A stretch of DNA of 64,000 nucleotides from Zanthoxylum bungeanum. Taxonomy: Eukaryota; Streptophyta; Magnoliopsida; Sapindales; Rutaceae. The notes beneath the pieces are model-generated. The model saw only the letters and a program-made list of their open reading frames with translations. It did no database searches and was not told the DNA's origin. The DNA lies in NCBI GenBank assembly GCA_019454045.1, contig SKCR01033437.1, forward strand, positions 124,001 through 188,000, in the 5' to 3' direction. Of this stretch, positions 23,770 to 35,198 are shown piece by piece (position 1 is the stretch's first letter; each line of letters starts with the position of its first letter). The position numbers and the translations under genes were made by a program.

Positions 23770-24830
23770 AATCGAGGCGTAGAAGATTCAACGTCAAGCT
23801 GTAAGGTTCACTCTCCACGACAACCAACTCCTTAGAAGATCCTTCTCCAGACCACACCTCAAGTGCCTCACTCCCGAAGAAGCACGCTATGTACTTGTCG
23901 AGTTACATGAGAGGAAGTGTGGGAATCATTCAGGAGGGAGTAGCCTTGCTTGTTAAGCATATACTGTAGGATATTATTGGCCTACTATACGAGCCGACAC
24001 TATCAACTTCGTCCATAAGTGTGAAAAATGTCAAAAGTTCGTCCTAGTTTTGCACCTTCCACCCGAGAGACTCAATCCTATCTTATCCCCTTGGCTATTT
24101 ATGAAATGGGGGATGGACAATGTTGGGAGACTTCCCGTCACCTTAGGGCAATGAGTCTACATACTTGCCCTGACAAACGACTACTCCAAATGGATCGAAG
24201 TGGAAGCCTCCTCCAGGATAAGAGATAAGGAAGTACAAACTTTTGTATGGAAGAACATCATATGTCATTTCGGTCTACCCAGAGAAATTGTTACTGACAA
24301 TGGTTCCCAGTTCATCAGTCATCATTTCCAAGATTTTTGCAGAAGTTGGGGAATCAAACTGAGCTTCTCAACCCCAGGCTACCAGCAAACCAACAGCCAA
24401 GCCGAGTTTTCCACAAAATAATACTGAACACCATGAAGAAAAGGTTGGAGAATGCGAAAGAACCATGGGCAGATGAACTCCCATGAGTCTTGTGATCGTA
24501 TAGGACGACTGCTAGATCATCAATTGGAGAGACCCCATTCTTCATGGCCTTTGGAACCGAATTGGTCATCCAAACAGAGTGTAATGTTCCATCACCATGC
24601 TGCCAATGGCTTGAGGAAGATACCAATCGATGGCTTTTACGCAATAATCTCGACACCATTGAGGAGTTCAGAGAAAACACCTCCATACGACTTGCTACGC
24701 ACCAGCGGAGGATGTCCAGATACTTCAACAAAAACGTGAGGGGTTGAACGTTTAAAGAAGGAGAATGGGTTCTACGGAAAGTTTTTCAGAATATAAAAGA
24801 AGTTGGGGATGGGAAACTCCGTCCTACATG
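23770..24830 (+). pseudogene. Element B integrase, N-terminal and core
   Basis: The zinc-binding HHCC region is seen as ELHERKCGNHSGG, GYYWPTIRADTINF and CEKCQK (23895-24035). The core has [23 protein letters not shown] (24290-24330) and [16 protein letters not shown] (24368-24416), giving the D, D and E of the DD35E triad. Downstream is the GETPFFMAFGTELVI box of gypsy integrases (24524 on). The frame shifts at least three times and stops occur at 23954 and 24420. The reading frame is then cut by element D inside the C-terminal domain (KLRPTWE) and continues at 34816. Confidence 0.87.
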
Positions 24831-24835
24831 GGAAG

Positions 24836-26930
24836 TGTTGGACAATTATGACCCATAGCGTCACTATTTGTACAGATCATGGTGTTGTTGTACAAATTAA
24901 CTATGTGACAAAAGGAGATTGCACTCTTATCATTTGCGATTAGATCACCTAGATGTATAAATGATGAGAAGTCCCTGTGATTTGTTCCTGGACGGAGAAT
25001 GATATGAGACAATATCAGTCCACGTAGGATAAATCATTAAATATCCATAGTCAGAGTATTATCGAGACTGGACATCGATAAATACGTAAAAGACTAGTAT
25101 TACACTTGTGCGCATTTGTGAGGGCACAACGGCATAGTTCTCATATATTTGGGTATAGGATACTCATGCAAGTGTAATAGGAGGTTGTGTTTTACCGACG
25201 GTACGGGAAACAGCTTCGCTCTGGATTGAACCCCGCGGAATCCCATTGGTAGTATGACTATGTGTCTATGGGAGTCTGCAATCAGGGTAGGTGTATTTGG
25301 TCTTAACCTGAGACTTGCACCGCTAATGCTTACGACAATCAATATACTTTAGTTGAGGTCGTCCAGGGCTTTAACCGGTTCTGTGTACGCCAATGATGGG
25401 TATATTGAGAATCGTAGTGTGTTGGGTGTGATGTCAAGACGGAAGTGTCACTCCAGTCATATGGAGATGATGGTCACGTAGGATACGAAAATCGTTCTCT
25501 TAAATGCTTGAGCTATCGGGATATTATAACAAGGTCATGTATATCCGATTATAGAGACTAGTTAGTAGACATCCGATATGTGCTTCGTACGGGGCAGACA
25601 CAATTCCAGCCCCAGGCCTAGCACGTGATCATCCGATACTGGACAGAAATACGCAATACTATGGTATACTACGCTTGATATAGATCTAATATTCCTATAA
25701 GGATATTTATGGAGAATTGGGTAGGCATGACGCTTTGCTAGAAGCCAACCTTGTCTTGTAAATCGGTATAAACGTAGTACGAGGTACTTACGTGTTCGGA
25801 TAGTCCGACGACCGTATTTACTGCCAATATATTCGGGGATCTCATGGGTCGCTTCCCGAAGATTCACCGATGATGTATGACTCGCACTTTTATTAATCTG
25901 AGATTAATTAAGAGAGAGAAAATTAATCTGGGATTAATTACGGAGATATTTTATCTGGGATAAAATATTAATTAAATAGAGAGAACGATTAATTTAGAAT
26001 TAATCGATAAAATAATATATTTGATATATTATACGAAATTGGATTTCGACGCGTAATTAAAATTAGATTTTAATTCGGTGAACGAATTAATTTAGAATTA
26101 ATTCGTTAGCGACGTGAATAGTGATTTCGCTAGGCGTAATCGTTTAATTGCGTTGCGACGGAAAATTCGTTAATTGGGAATTAGCGAATCCGAGCCCGAG
26201 ATTATTTGCGAGCGCATTCACATTTCGAATGCGAGTGCGGCACGCAAGTCAAATCGAGCATCAAATCGCTAGTCACATCAAGTGTCAAATCACATGTCAC
26301 TTTGAGTGATGTGACAATTTGATTGATTGATTTGAGTGATTGATGTGGTGGTTGATAAGGCATTAATGGGCTTTTGCTTTTTTGACTTTTTTGGTAAATG
26401 AAAATGATTTATGTATTTGTTTTGTTTTTGGAAAATAAAATAAATATATAAATAATACATTTTCTTTTATTTTTTCTCTCTCTCTCACGGTATTAGGTTT
26501 CAAGGAAACCTAAATTTTTCCCTCCTCTCTTTCTTTCTCTCTTTCACGGCTTAGAGCCACCGATTTCTTCTCTCCAATTTCTGGTTTGACCAAAAAAAAG
26601 GAAGAAAAAGAAGTGCTAGCACACACATGGGTTTATACTATGGTGATAGGGAAACTAACACATGAGCTTGGAATCCATTTTGGAGCTTGAAGCTTGGAGC
26701 TTCCATGGTGTCTCCCATGGCCGAATCTTGGAGGACTATCACAGCCCAAAACCAAGCACCACAGCAGTTCAAGGAGGCCACTTCCGAGCTTCAACAAGGA
26801 GGAAGAAGTGGCTTGTTCTTCGTAGCATCAAACCGATCAATGTGAGTATGTATTCCGCCTTACTCATTTGTGTATTCATGTGAATTTATTGCTTGATTTC
26901 ATGATCTTGGTACCTAATTAGAAACCAACA
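24836..26930 (+). repeat. 5' LTR of element D
   Basis: It runs TGTTGGACAATTATGACCC to CTAATTAGAAACCAACA (2095 bp). It is the reverse complement of the C LTRs with the same block order. Pyrimidine-rich CTCTCTCTCTCACGG runs at 26475-26550 precede a possible transcript start region. An open antisense stretch at 25562-25867 is conserved only because the LTRs are copies of one another. Confidence 0.93.
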
Positions 26931-26931
26931 A

Positions 26932-26946
26932 TGGTATCTATGAGCT
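26932..26946 (+). promoter_or_regulatory. Primer-binding site of element D
   Basis: TGGTATCTATGAGCT follows the LTR after one base. It is the initiator-Met-tRNA site TGGTATCAGAGCT with a small change in the middle, so priming would now be weaker. Confidence 0.85.
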
Positions 26947-29810
26947 TTGATCAAGCATGAAAAAGTTAGGGTTTAAAATTGGGTAAAATCAATTGAAGCA
27001 TGATTTGGTTAAATTGATTGATTAAGTATGCTTGTATGTTGATTAATTGAAGTTGTGCATGATCAATTTCATGAAATTGGATTGGATCCATTTTTCCCCA
27101 AATTTTTGGGCATGGCCGAAAATTGTGAGCCCTAATGTCTTGGCATAATTTTATTTTTTGATCATTGGATGACTTAAAACAATTGGGTAATGTTGTCTTG
27201 AAGTTCAATTGGATTGAATTTTGATTTGGAACAATTTTCCTTTTAAAAGTAGGCTTGGCCGAATTCTTTGATAAATTGAAATTCATTGTGTTTTTTGATT
27301 TGAATTCATTGGATGAGTTGAATTGATTTGGGAAATGATGATTTTGGATTCAATTGGATTGAAACCGAATCGGATTGGAAAAACCCCTAATTGCCGAGAC
27401 TTTAAGCATGTAAATTGGGTTTGATTTTGATAAATTGTGTTGGACACTATTTGTTGTTAAAGTGCATGATTAATTATGCAAATTGATGTTTTAGAAATAT
27501 TAATTGGGTGGTTAATTGTGTATTACACTTAGGTTAATTAATTATAGAATTTGGAATTTTATAAGTTAATTAATTGGGCTTGTTTTTGGAAATTGGGCCT
27601 TATAGGTTGTAATTGGGCTTTTGGACTTGGTTGTACCAAGTAAGGTTTAGGCCAATTTGGTTGGATCCAATTGGGCCCAAAACCGCATCCATAAAGTCCA
27701 ATTATGACTTAATGGACCTTAATTATTTCATTGGACCTAATGGGCCAAAATTGATTTCTGGGCTTATGGGGTAAATCCCGGATTGGATTTTGGTTATCGG
27801 TTTGACCCGAGTTGACCAAAAGTCCACGCCTTAAAGAAATTAATTAAAAGCTCGTTGGACTTTAATTAAATAAACGTTGGACGTTAATCGGGCTTTGAGA
27901 CCCGTTGCGATTAAATTTGGAATTTAAGTCGTAAAGGTTCGTTAATAAAGTGTAATATTTAATTTGGAATTAAATAGTGAATTAGAATTAAATGCATATT
28001 AAATTGGATTTAATCATGTAGTTTAATTTAATTCAAGAATTCGTACTTTGAGTACTTATTCGCAAAACGAGTTTGACTCGAGCAAAAATCAAATTATTGT
28101 TTGAACATTGGATGATCACTAATTATCAGATTAATTAATTGGATTAGATTGATTGATAACATGCTTGTATGAATACATGGTTACGATGCATGAATAATGT
28201 ATATCAGATGGATATTAGTCGGGTGGGGAAACTTTGGAAATTGTAATAAATTTGATTTATTAATTGGACTTGCGTGTCCAGCCTTATCACCTTTATACTC
28301 TTTGTATTCTCTACTCACATATTCCCCTCAATGTAAATGAGATTTCTTTAGAAGTGTAGTGTAACGGGTAGAAGTAAATACATGTGCTAGCTTTGGAGAG
28401 AGAAAATGAGAGATTTGATCTAGGATCAATGTAAAGTATCCATCCGCATATCATTATTATTTTATTTCATATACGCTTTATTATGTGTTTAGAATGCATG
28501 TTTAAGGGTGTATGATGATGAGACCTTAACAAAGATAATAAATTGGTTGCCAATTTGCACGCGAAAAACCCTCACTCAATATTAAGCGTCTTTCCTTCCA
28601 TTGAGTGATTCTCACTCAAGATCCTAGACGGCATTGGTTTGTTGGCCAAAGTCAAGGCTTTTATCTTTCGAAGATGTGTTTGAATCACGAAGGCTTTGTT
28701 CCATATCAGTGTCTTGTCCAAGTTGTGTTTTGTTGGCCAAAGTCAAGACCACTTCTTGTCCATCGACATTGATTACGAAGCTTTCCATGGTCAATGGGTA
28801 GCGCTTAACTGGGATCACTAAGTTTGTTGTGCCAAAGCCATGGTTTAGTTGATTCAGAGGAAAATGTTAGGTAATACATTGGATGTATTGGCATATATAA
28901 TATATATGTTTCGGACTTGGATGTCCCCCTACCGGATCTAGGAATTGGATTGGATCCAATTGATCTTAGAGATCTACCTAGTTAATTATCATACAATTTG
29001 TTGGCCAAAGTCAAGATTGTGTGATATTTAACGGGATCCTAGCCCACTAGGAAACGCGGTTTCCCGAGTAATCGACAAAGGGTTAGAGGCTCGCCGAAAA
29101 ATAGTGGGAGTCAAGAATTGAATTTGCAATATTCGTTTAATTACTTGCCATACGCGCTCAATCACAAATTATTTCGTCGTTATATTAAATGTTAGTTGGA
29201 CTAATATTTAAATTGTTGTTTTAAATAAGCTGTTGGACTATATTATAGTTGATTATATAATTGGATTATAGTAATCAATATATTTGAATTAATTAATTTC
29301 AATTTACAATTGATTTTATAATTGGATTATAGTAATCAATGTAATTGAGGTTAATTGAATTAAATTATATTTGATTGTATAGTTGGACTATAATATTCAA
29401 TATAATACATAGTACCACAAATCGTTGATTAAATAGTTGGACTATTAAAATCAAGATAAATTGAAAGATTAGTGTTTAAAACATAATCATGGGTGAAAAT
29501 GTATTTAAACGACTATATTTTTTAAATTGGGAATAAAGTTTCAGGATGGTCCTCGAAACTAATAATAAGTTAGTTTATTTGATAAAATAACGTGTTATGC
29601 CTAAGCTCGGAGTTAAGCAAATAAGTGGAACATGATATTTGGAATATTCATGTAATGAAAACTTTAGTGCTTAATCCATAATACTTGTCAAGTAGACTCC
29701 TTAATTTCTGAATCAGAACTAAGGATTAGATCCTTAAAGTATGATAATGAAATTGAAGGATTTTCATGAATCTATTTTAGATCTTTGAAATACTAAATTG
29801 CAATAAATAA
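26947..29810 (+). other. Element D: long non-coding leader
   Basis: No coding region is visible. The stretch is AT-rich with TTGGGCTT/TTGGGCCC-type text (27560-27780), three copies of the 18-bp motif TTGTTGGCCAAAGTCAAG at 28639, 28730 and 28998, and TTGGACTATAATATTCAA-type repeats at 29190-29450. The order is the reverse complement of the C leader. Confidence 0.6.
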
Positions 29811-31060
29811 TTCTTGGAGAATTAATGACTAATCTCAAGGAGATAAAGTCAAACTTTACAATTAGGCAAGTAGCGCAAGTCGCACCTTACTTCGATATTC
29901 TAGAAGACCAAGGGTTGACCAAAGGCTTCTGGTGTGTCGAAACCGGCAAAGGAAAAATCATTATAATCTTCTGGGAAGATAAAAGGACATGTCCCAAGAA
30001 GGAATTGAAGACAAGCAAGACTCTGACTTCAAAAATGATTGTCATAATTATGTTCACAGCTAGTATTAAAATTAGATTTTAGATACTTAGTGTGGTACAT
30101 AAAATATATGTATTGATGTTCAGAAAATGTTTTGAACATGATACTGACATCATTAGAGATTAATCTGCGAATTGGAAACGGGACGAAAGTCGATGTTTTA
30201 ACCGTAGATACCTAAGTTTAGGAACTACCCTCGGGTTTGTACCTAAATTAGGAAACTGTTATAATGTAACTAGTTTGACTAGATACATTATCTCTATATC
30301 AGTGTTTGACCCACTGTGGGTAAACCTTTATATTCTAGAACACTAAAGTGTTTCATTATATTAAGATGATATTGAGATAAACACATTAGATGTGAATAAC
30401 AAAATTTATATTTTGAATATAAATAAATCTCAAACATATAACATGACAAACAAATAAGCTCAAACTGATTTGATCAATTAAGAAACTAATTGTGGCATTG
30501 TTGTCTGGGACACAATTAAACAAGACTCGTATATCCACACTTTCGAAGAGTGGGTACTAGGACTAATTTGATTCTATTCAAATAAAGTCTACGAATCTAG
30601 TTTATTGGGCAAAGTGCCTAAAACACCTTTACTTGGTAAAAGTGTAAATGCCACTGATCTGATAGCCCTAGTTCATAGTGAAGCAAGTGGGCCCATGTTT
30701 AGCTAGGCTAGATGTGGATATTAATATTTTGTGACCTTTACGGATGTGGCATCGCGTATGGTTATGTGTTTCTTTTGAAGAACACAAATCGGAAACTTTT
30801 ACAGTTTCGACACGAAATAGACAAACAGATCGGCTAAAGTATTAAACTGTCACGGTAAGACCGTAATGGAAAATACTTAAGCAATAAGTTTCTAATATAC
30901 TTGAAAGAGTATAGTATTCTTTCAATGAGGACTCCTCCCGGAACACGTCAGTTTGACGGTGTGTCCGAACAGGATTAACCGAATTTTGTTAGACATGATA
31001 AGGTCAATCACGAGTCGCTCTGAGCTACCATTTCCTTCAACGGATAAGCTTTAACCAGTG
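29811..31060 (+). pseudogene. Element D: gag end, pre-integrase and integrase relics
   Basis: Pieces in order are: FTIRQVAQVAPYFDILEDQG with a worn CxxxGKGK..CPKKELK zinc knuckle (29825-30030); a pre-integrase part with NWKRDESRCF, YLSLG and NVTSLTR (30160-30300); then NATDLIALVHSEASGPM, YFVTFTDVASRMVMCFF and a late R.LLDM-like piece (30645-31010) of the copia integrase. These match the family blocks LIHSDVCGPM and YFVTFTDDYSRYG. Stops occur in every block. Confidence 0.7.
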
Positions 31061-32420
31061 CAAGAACTTATTTTGAATAAGGTTCCATAAATATCTGTTT
31101 GACAGATAACATATTAGACATGAACAGGAAAGAAACCAGGTTTCTCATTCCTGATAATTTGGGTATGCTAGGCATACGTTTGGATGATACCAAACAAGAA
31201 CCCAAATTGGATAAGTGCCAAATGTAGGTTATCCTAGGGATACCATAAGTATTGTACTTATACACCTCACAATAGAACAATTAGATTTTTGCTCACCATG
31301 CGGTTTTCCTAAGAGGAATACCGATATGCAGTGGTAAGTGGGAGAATAGTATAACTCGATGAAAAATCGGAGTAATACTGTTCTAGGCACCGAATCTTAA
31401 TGGAACATAAATAGTTCATCAAGGATGAGACTATTACCAATAATCTTCGAATACACAAGAACCGCGTAGGTTGGAGAGAGTCAGAAAATAACCTAGGGTA
31501 TGGGTTTCTGATCTCACCTCATAAAGATGTTTATCTTATTAAGGAATACCAACTGACTACGTATGAGGAAGTGATACAAGGTATCGACTCCCTATTATGG
31601 CAAAGTGCCATATAATCCGAAATGGATTCCATGTATATCAACCAGTTTGGAGACTAGTTGATGTACCGCAAGGCATTGTGCTTATCGGTACTATATGAGT
31701 CTTCAAGAAAGACATACATAGAAGGCAACATACCAACATATAAAGCTAGGCTTTTAACGGAAAGGTATCGTTATCAATATTGTGTTGATTACGATTCAAC
31801 CTTTTACCTGTTGCCACGGTAAATCCATTTGGATAATGTTTGTTATTCGATCCATGATTGGATTGAAGCAAGCATCAGGTTCTTGGAATTATCGTTTTAA
31901 TGTAATTATAATGATTTATGATTTAATTCAAAATGAAATGATTCTTGTGTATGTAAGAGGGTTAGTGGGAGCGCACTGCTGTCCTATAAAATAATGATAA
32001 TACGTCATTTCTTGGAAATGATATTCCCATAATATAACTATCGATGAAAGCTTGGCTTTCGAATACCCTCCAAGAAACCGTACACTGAAAAATGTACGAG
32101 ACCTGGTGTCTCATACGCTTTGAGCATATGGATTCACAAACAGGCCAATCCGAGTGATAGTCACTGGATTGATGTTAAGAACATCCGTTAGTATCTTAGA
32201 AAACTAAGGATGCTATCATAGACTATGGAGAAAGAGAACTTGAAGTGACAGGGATCACTGTAGCAAGTTTCCTATAACCGATAAAGACGACTAAAAGTCG
32301 CTAACGGTACTATACAGTATGTATAACGGTACAGTGAGCTAGAAATCTTCCAAGCAAGATACTGTTACCGAATAAACAACAAATGCGAGATAATTACAGC
32401 AGCTGAGGCAGCAATAGAAG
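31061..32420 (+). pseudogene. Element D: reverse transcriptase and RNase H relics with an RT deletion
   Basis: RT text includes FLIPDNLGMLGIRLDDTKQ (31140 on), a region equivalent to EMDSMYINQ..W.LVD..G (31620-31670), a PTYKARLLTERYRYQ-like stretch near 31733, and YGLKQASGSWN written as IGLKQASGSWNYRF (31856-31895). About 150 bp present in element C between IHLDN and SMFGLKQA are missing near 31840, removing the region with the central catalytic motif lead-in. The RNase H end shows AAEAAIEAIWVNN near 32389-32430. The copy is not functional. Confidence 0.72.
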
Positions 32421-32700
32421 CCATCTGGGTCAATAACAAATCTAATTAGATTAGATATAGTTCTGTTAGCAGCTGAGCTAGGCATCAGCACAGGCTAAAG
32501 AATTAATGGTCTCATCAACGATCCAGATACATAGTTCAATGTTCATCTGATTCGTTCGGATCATACATCGTGGCGATGTGATGATCGAATAAATCGCATC
32601 AGACGATAATCATGAAAATCCGCTGACGAAAGCATTTCTCAGCAATTTGAGCCAACCGTACATAGTTCGGGTGTCAGAGACTCGAGTGACTGGCTATAGG

Positions 32701-32713
32701 CCAAGTGGGAGAT
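32701..32713 (+). promoter_or_regulatory. Polypurine tract of element D
   Basis: CCAAGTGGGAGAT directly precedes the TGTTGG start of the 3' LTR. This is the plus-strand priming site, and the identical tract occurs reversed in element C at 13196-13208. Confidence 0.9.
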
Positions 32714-34810
32714 TGTTGGACAATTATGACCCATAACGTCACTTTTTGTACAAATCATGGTGTTGTTGTACAAATTAACTATGTGACAAAAGGAGATTGC
32801 ACTCTTATCATTTGTGATTAGATCACCTAGATGTATAAATGATGAGAGGTCCCTGTGATTTTTTCCTGGACGGAGAATGATATGAGACAGCATCAGTCCA
32901 CGTAGGATAAATCATTAAATATCCCTAGTCAGAGTATTATCGAGATTGGATATCGATAAATACGTAAAAGACTAGTATTAAACTTGTGCGCGTTTGTGAG
33001 GGCACAACGACATAGTTCTCATATATTTGGGTATAAGATACTCATGCAAGTGTAATAGGAGGTTGTGTTTTACCGACGGTACGGGAAACAGCTTCGCTCT
33101 GGATTGAACCCCACGGAATCCCATTGGTAGTATGACTATGTGTCTATGGGAGTCTGCAATCAGGGTAGGTGTATTTGGTCTTAACCTGAGACTTGCACTG
33201 CTAATGCTTACGACAATCAATATACTTTAGTTGAGGTCGTCCAGGGCTTTAACCGGTTCTGTGTACGCCAATGTTGGGTATATTGAGAATCGTAGTGTGT
33301 TGGGTGTGATGTCAAGAAGGAAGTGTCACTCCAGTCATATGGAGATGATGGTCAGGTAGGATACGGAACTCGTTCTCTTAAATGCTCGAGCTATCGGGAT
33401 ATTATGACAAGGTTATGTATATCCGATTATAGAGACTAGTTACCAGACATCTGATATGTGCTTCGTACGGGGCAGACACAATTTCAGCCCCAGGCCTAGC
33501 ACGTGACCATCCGATACTGGACAGAAATACGCAATACTACGGTATACTACACTTGATATAGATCTAATATTCATATAAGGATATTTCTGGAGAATTGGGT
33601 AGGCATGGCACTTTTCTAGAAGCCAACCTTGTCTTGTAAATCGGTACAAACGTAGTACGAGGTACTTACATGTTCGGATAGTCCGACGACCGTATTTACT
33701 GCCAACATATCCGAGGATCTCATGGGTCGCTTCCCGAAGATTCACCGATGATGTATGACTCACACTTTTATTAATCTGGGATTAATTAGAAGAGAGAGAA
33801 AATTAATCTGGGATTAATTACGGAGATATTTTATCTGGGATAAAATATTAATTAAAGAGAGAGAACGGTTAATTTGGAATTAGTCGATAAAATAATATAT
33901 TTGATATATTATACGAAATTGGATTTCGACGCGTAATTAAAATTAGATTTTAATTCGGGCGAACGAATTAATTTAGAATTAATTCGTTAGCAACGTGAAT
34001 AGTGATTTCGCTAGGCGTAATCGTTTAATTGCATTGCGACGGAAAATTCGTTAATTGGGAATTAGCGAACCCGAGCCTAGGATTATTTGCGAGTGCATTC
34101 GCATTTCGAATGCGAGTGCGGCACGCAAATCAAATCGAGTGTCAAATCGCTAGTCACATCAAGCGTCAAATCACATGTCACTTTGAGTGATGTGACAATT
34201 TGATTGATTGATTTGAGTGATTGATGTGGTGGTTGAAAAGGCATTAATGGGCTTTTGCTTTTTTGAATTTTTTGTTAAATGAAAATGATTTATGTATTTG
34301 TTTTGTTTTTGGAAAATAAAATAAATATATAAATAATACATTTTCTTTTATTTTTTCTCTCTCTCTCACGGTATTAGGTTTCAAGGAAACCTAAATTTTT
34401 CCCTCCTCTCTTTCTTTCTCTCTTTCACGGCTTAGAGCCACCGATTTCTTCTCTCCAATTTCTGGTTTGACCGAACAAAAGGAAGAAGAAGAAGTGCTAG
34501 CACACACATGGGTTTATACTATGGTGGTAGGGAAACTAACACGTGACCTTGGAATCCATTTTGGAGCTTGAAGCTTGGAGCTTCCTTGTGTCTCCCATGG
34601 CCGAATCTTGGAGGACTTTCACAGCCCAAAACCGAGCACCACAGCAGTTCAAGGAGGCCACTGTCGAGCTTCAACAAGGAGGAAGAAGTGGCTTGTTCTT
34701 CGTAGCATCAAACCGATCAATGTGAGTATGTATTCAGCCTTACTCCTTTGTGTATTCATGCGAATTTATTGCTTGATTTCATGATCTTGGGAACTAATTA
34801 GAAACCAACA
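32714..34810 (+). repeat. 3' LTR of element D
   Basis: It runs TGTTGGACAATTATGACCC to CTAATTAGAAACCAACA (2097 bp). It is nearly identical to the 5' copy with mostly single-base transitions, which indicates a comparatively young insertion. The GGAAG target duplication follows. Confidence 0.94.
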
Positions 34811-34815
34811 GGAAG

Positions 34816-34925
34816 GCCAATACATCATCATGAAAGTTGTTGGACAAGGAGCCTACAAGTTGAAAATGGAAAACGGCAGGTAGATCCAAAATAGTTGGAA
34901 CGCCATACATCTTAAATGATTCCAC
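34816..34925 (+). pseudogene. Element B integrase C-terminal end
   Basis: The reading frame broken at 24835 by element D resumes here: GQYIIMKVVGQGAYKLKMEN, then SWNAIHLK. This is the end of gypsy integrase, where the family has GPYxVxxxxxxGAYxLxxxxG and then NxxHLKxYY. A TAG replaces one codon near 34881 and a TGA follows the LK. The join across D and its duplication is direct evidence that D inserted into B. Confidence 0.85.
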
Positions 34926-35198
34926 AAGTAGTTTTTCGGATTAATAGCCACAGAACAGCCACTCGACTAATATCTGCTCTGTGACTAGGGGATGACTTGA
35001 CCACCATACAATGTTGTATTTCCACCATGCAATGTTGTATTTCCACCAAGTACTCTAATTTGAATAAAAAGCATTTTAGCTTTAGCTAAGACAATCGAAT
35101 TTCATCCACGACAATTAAAATATGTATTAACAAAAGAAATATATTATTTTTACATCAGGCAAAAGTTCCAAAGAGATAAAAGCAAAAACAGAGATTTG
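34926..35198 (+). other. Element B spacer between integrase and antisense ORF
   Basis: No coding is recognised. A direct repeat (CACCATACAATGTTGTATTT, then CACCATGCAATGTTGTATTT) lies at about 35002-35042. The antisense ORF ends just to the right, so the two transcription units of B would converge here. Confidence 0.5.

Larger units (their letters stand above)
24836..34810 (+). mobile_element. Element D: Ty1/copia retrotransposon, plus orientation (9975 bp)
   Basis: The LTRs are 24836-26930 and 32714-34810, flanked by the perfect duplication GGAAG (24831-24835 and 34811-34815). A primer-binding site follows the left LTR and the polypurine tract CCAAGTGGGAGAT precedes the right LTR, so it reads on the plus strand. 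It is the same family as C but lies head-to-head relative to it, about 3.8 kb away. Pol is recognisable but full of stops, and part of RT is deleted. Confidence 0.94.

Noticed and set aside
24354..24747. Open frames of 125, 95 and 67 codons over the integrase of B
   Set aside because: The integrase motifs (DNGSQF, NSQAEF, ETPFFMAFGTE) read on the plus strand in a combination of frames; the minus-strand 125-codon frame is a shadow of them.
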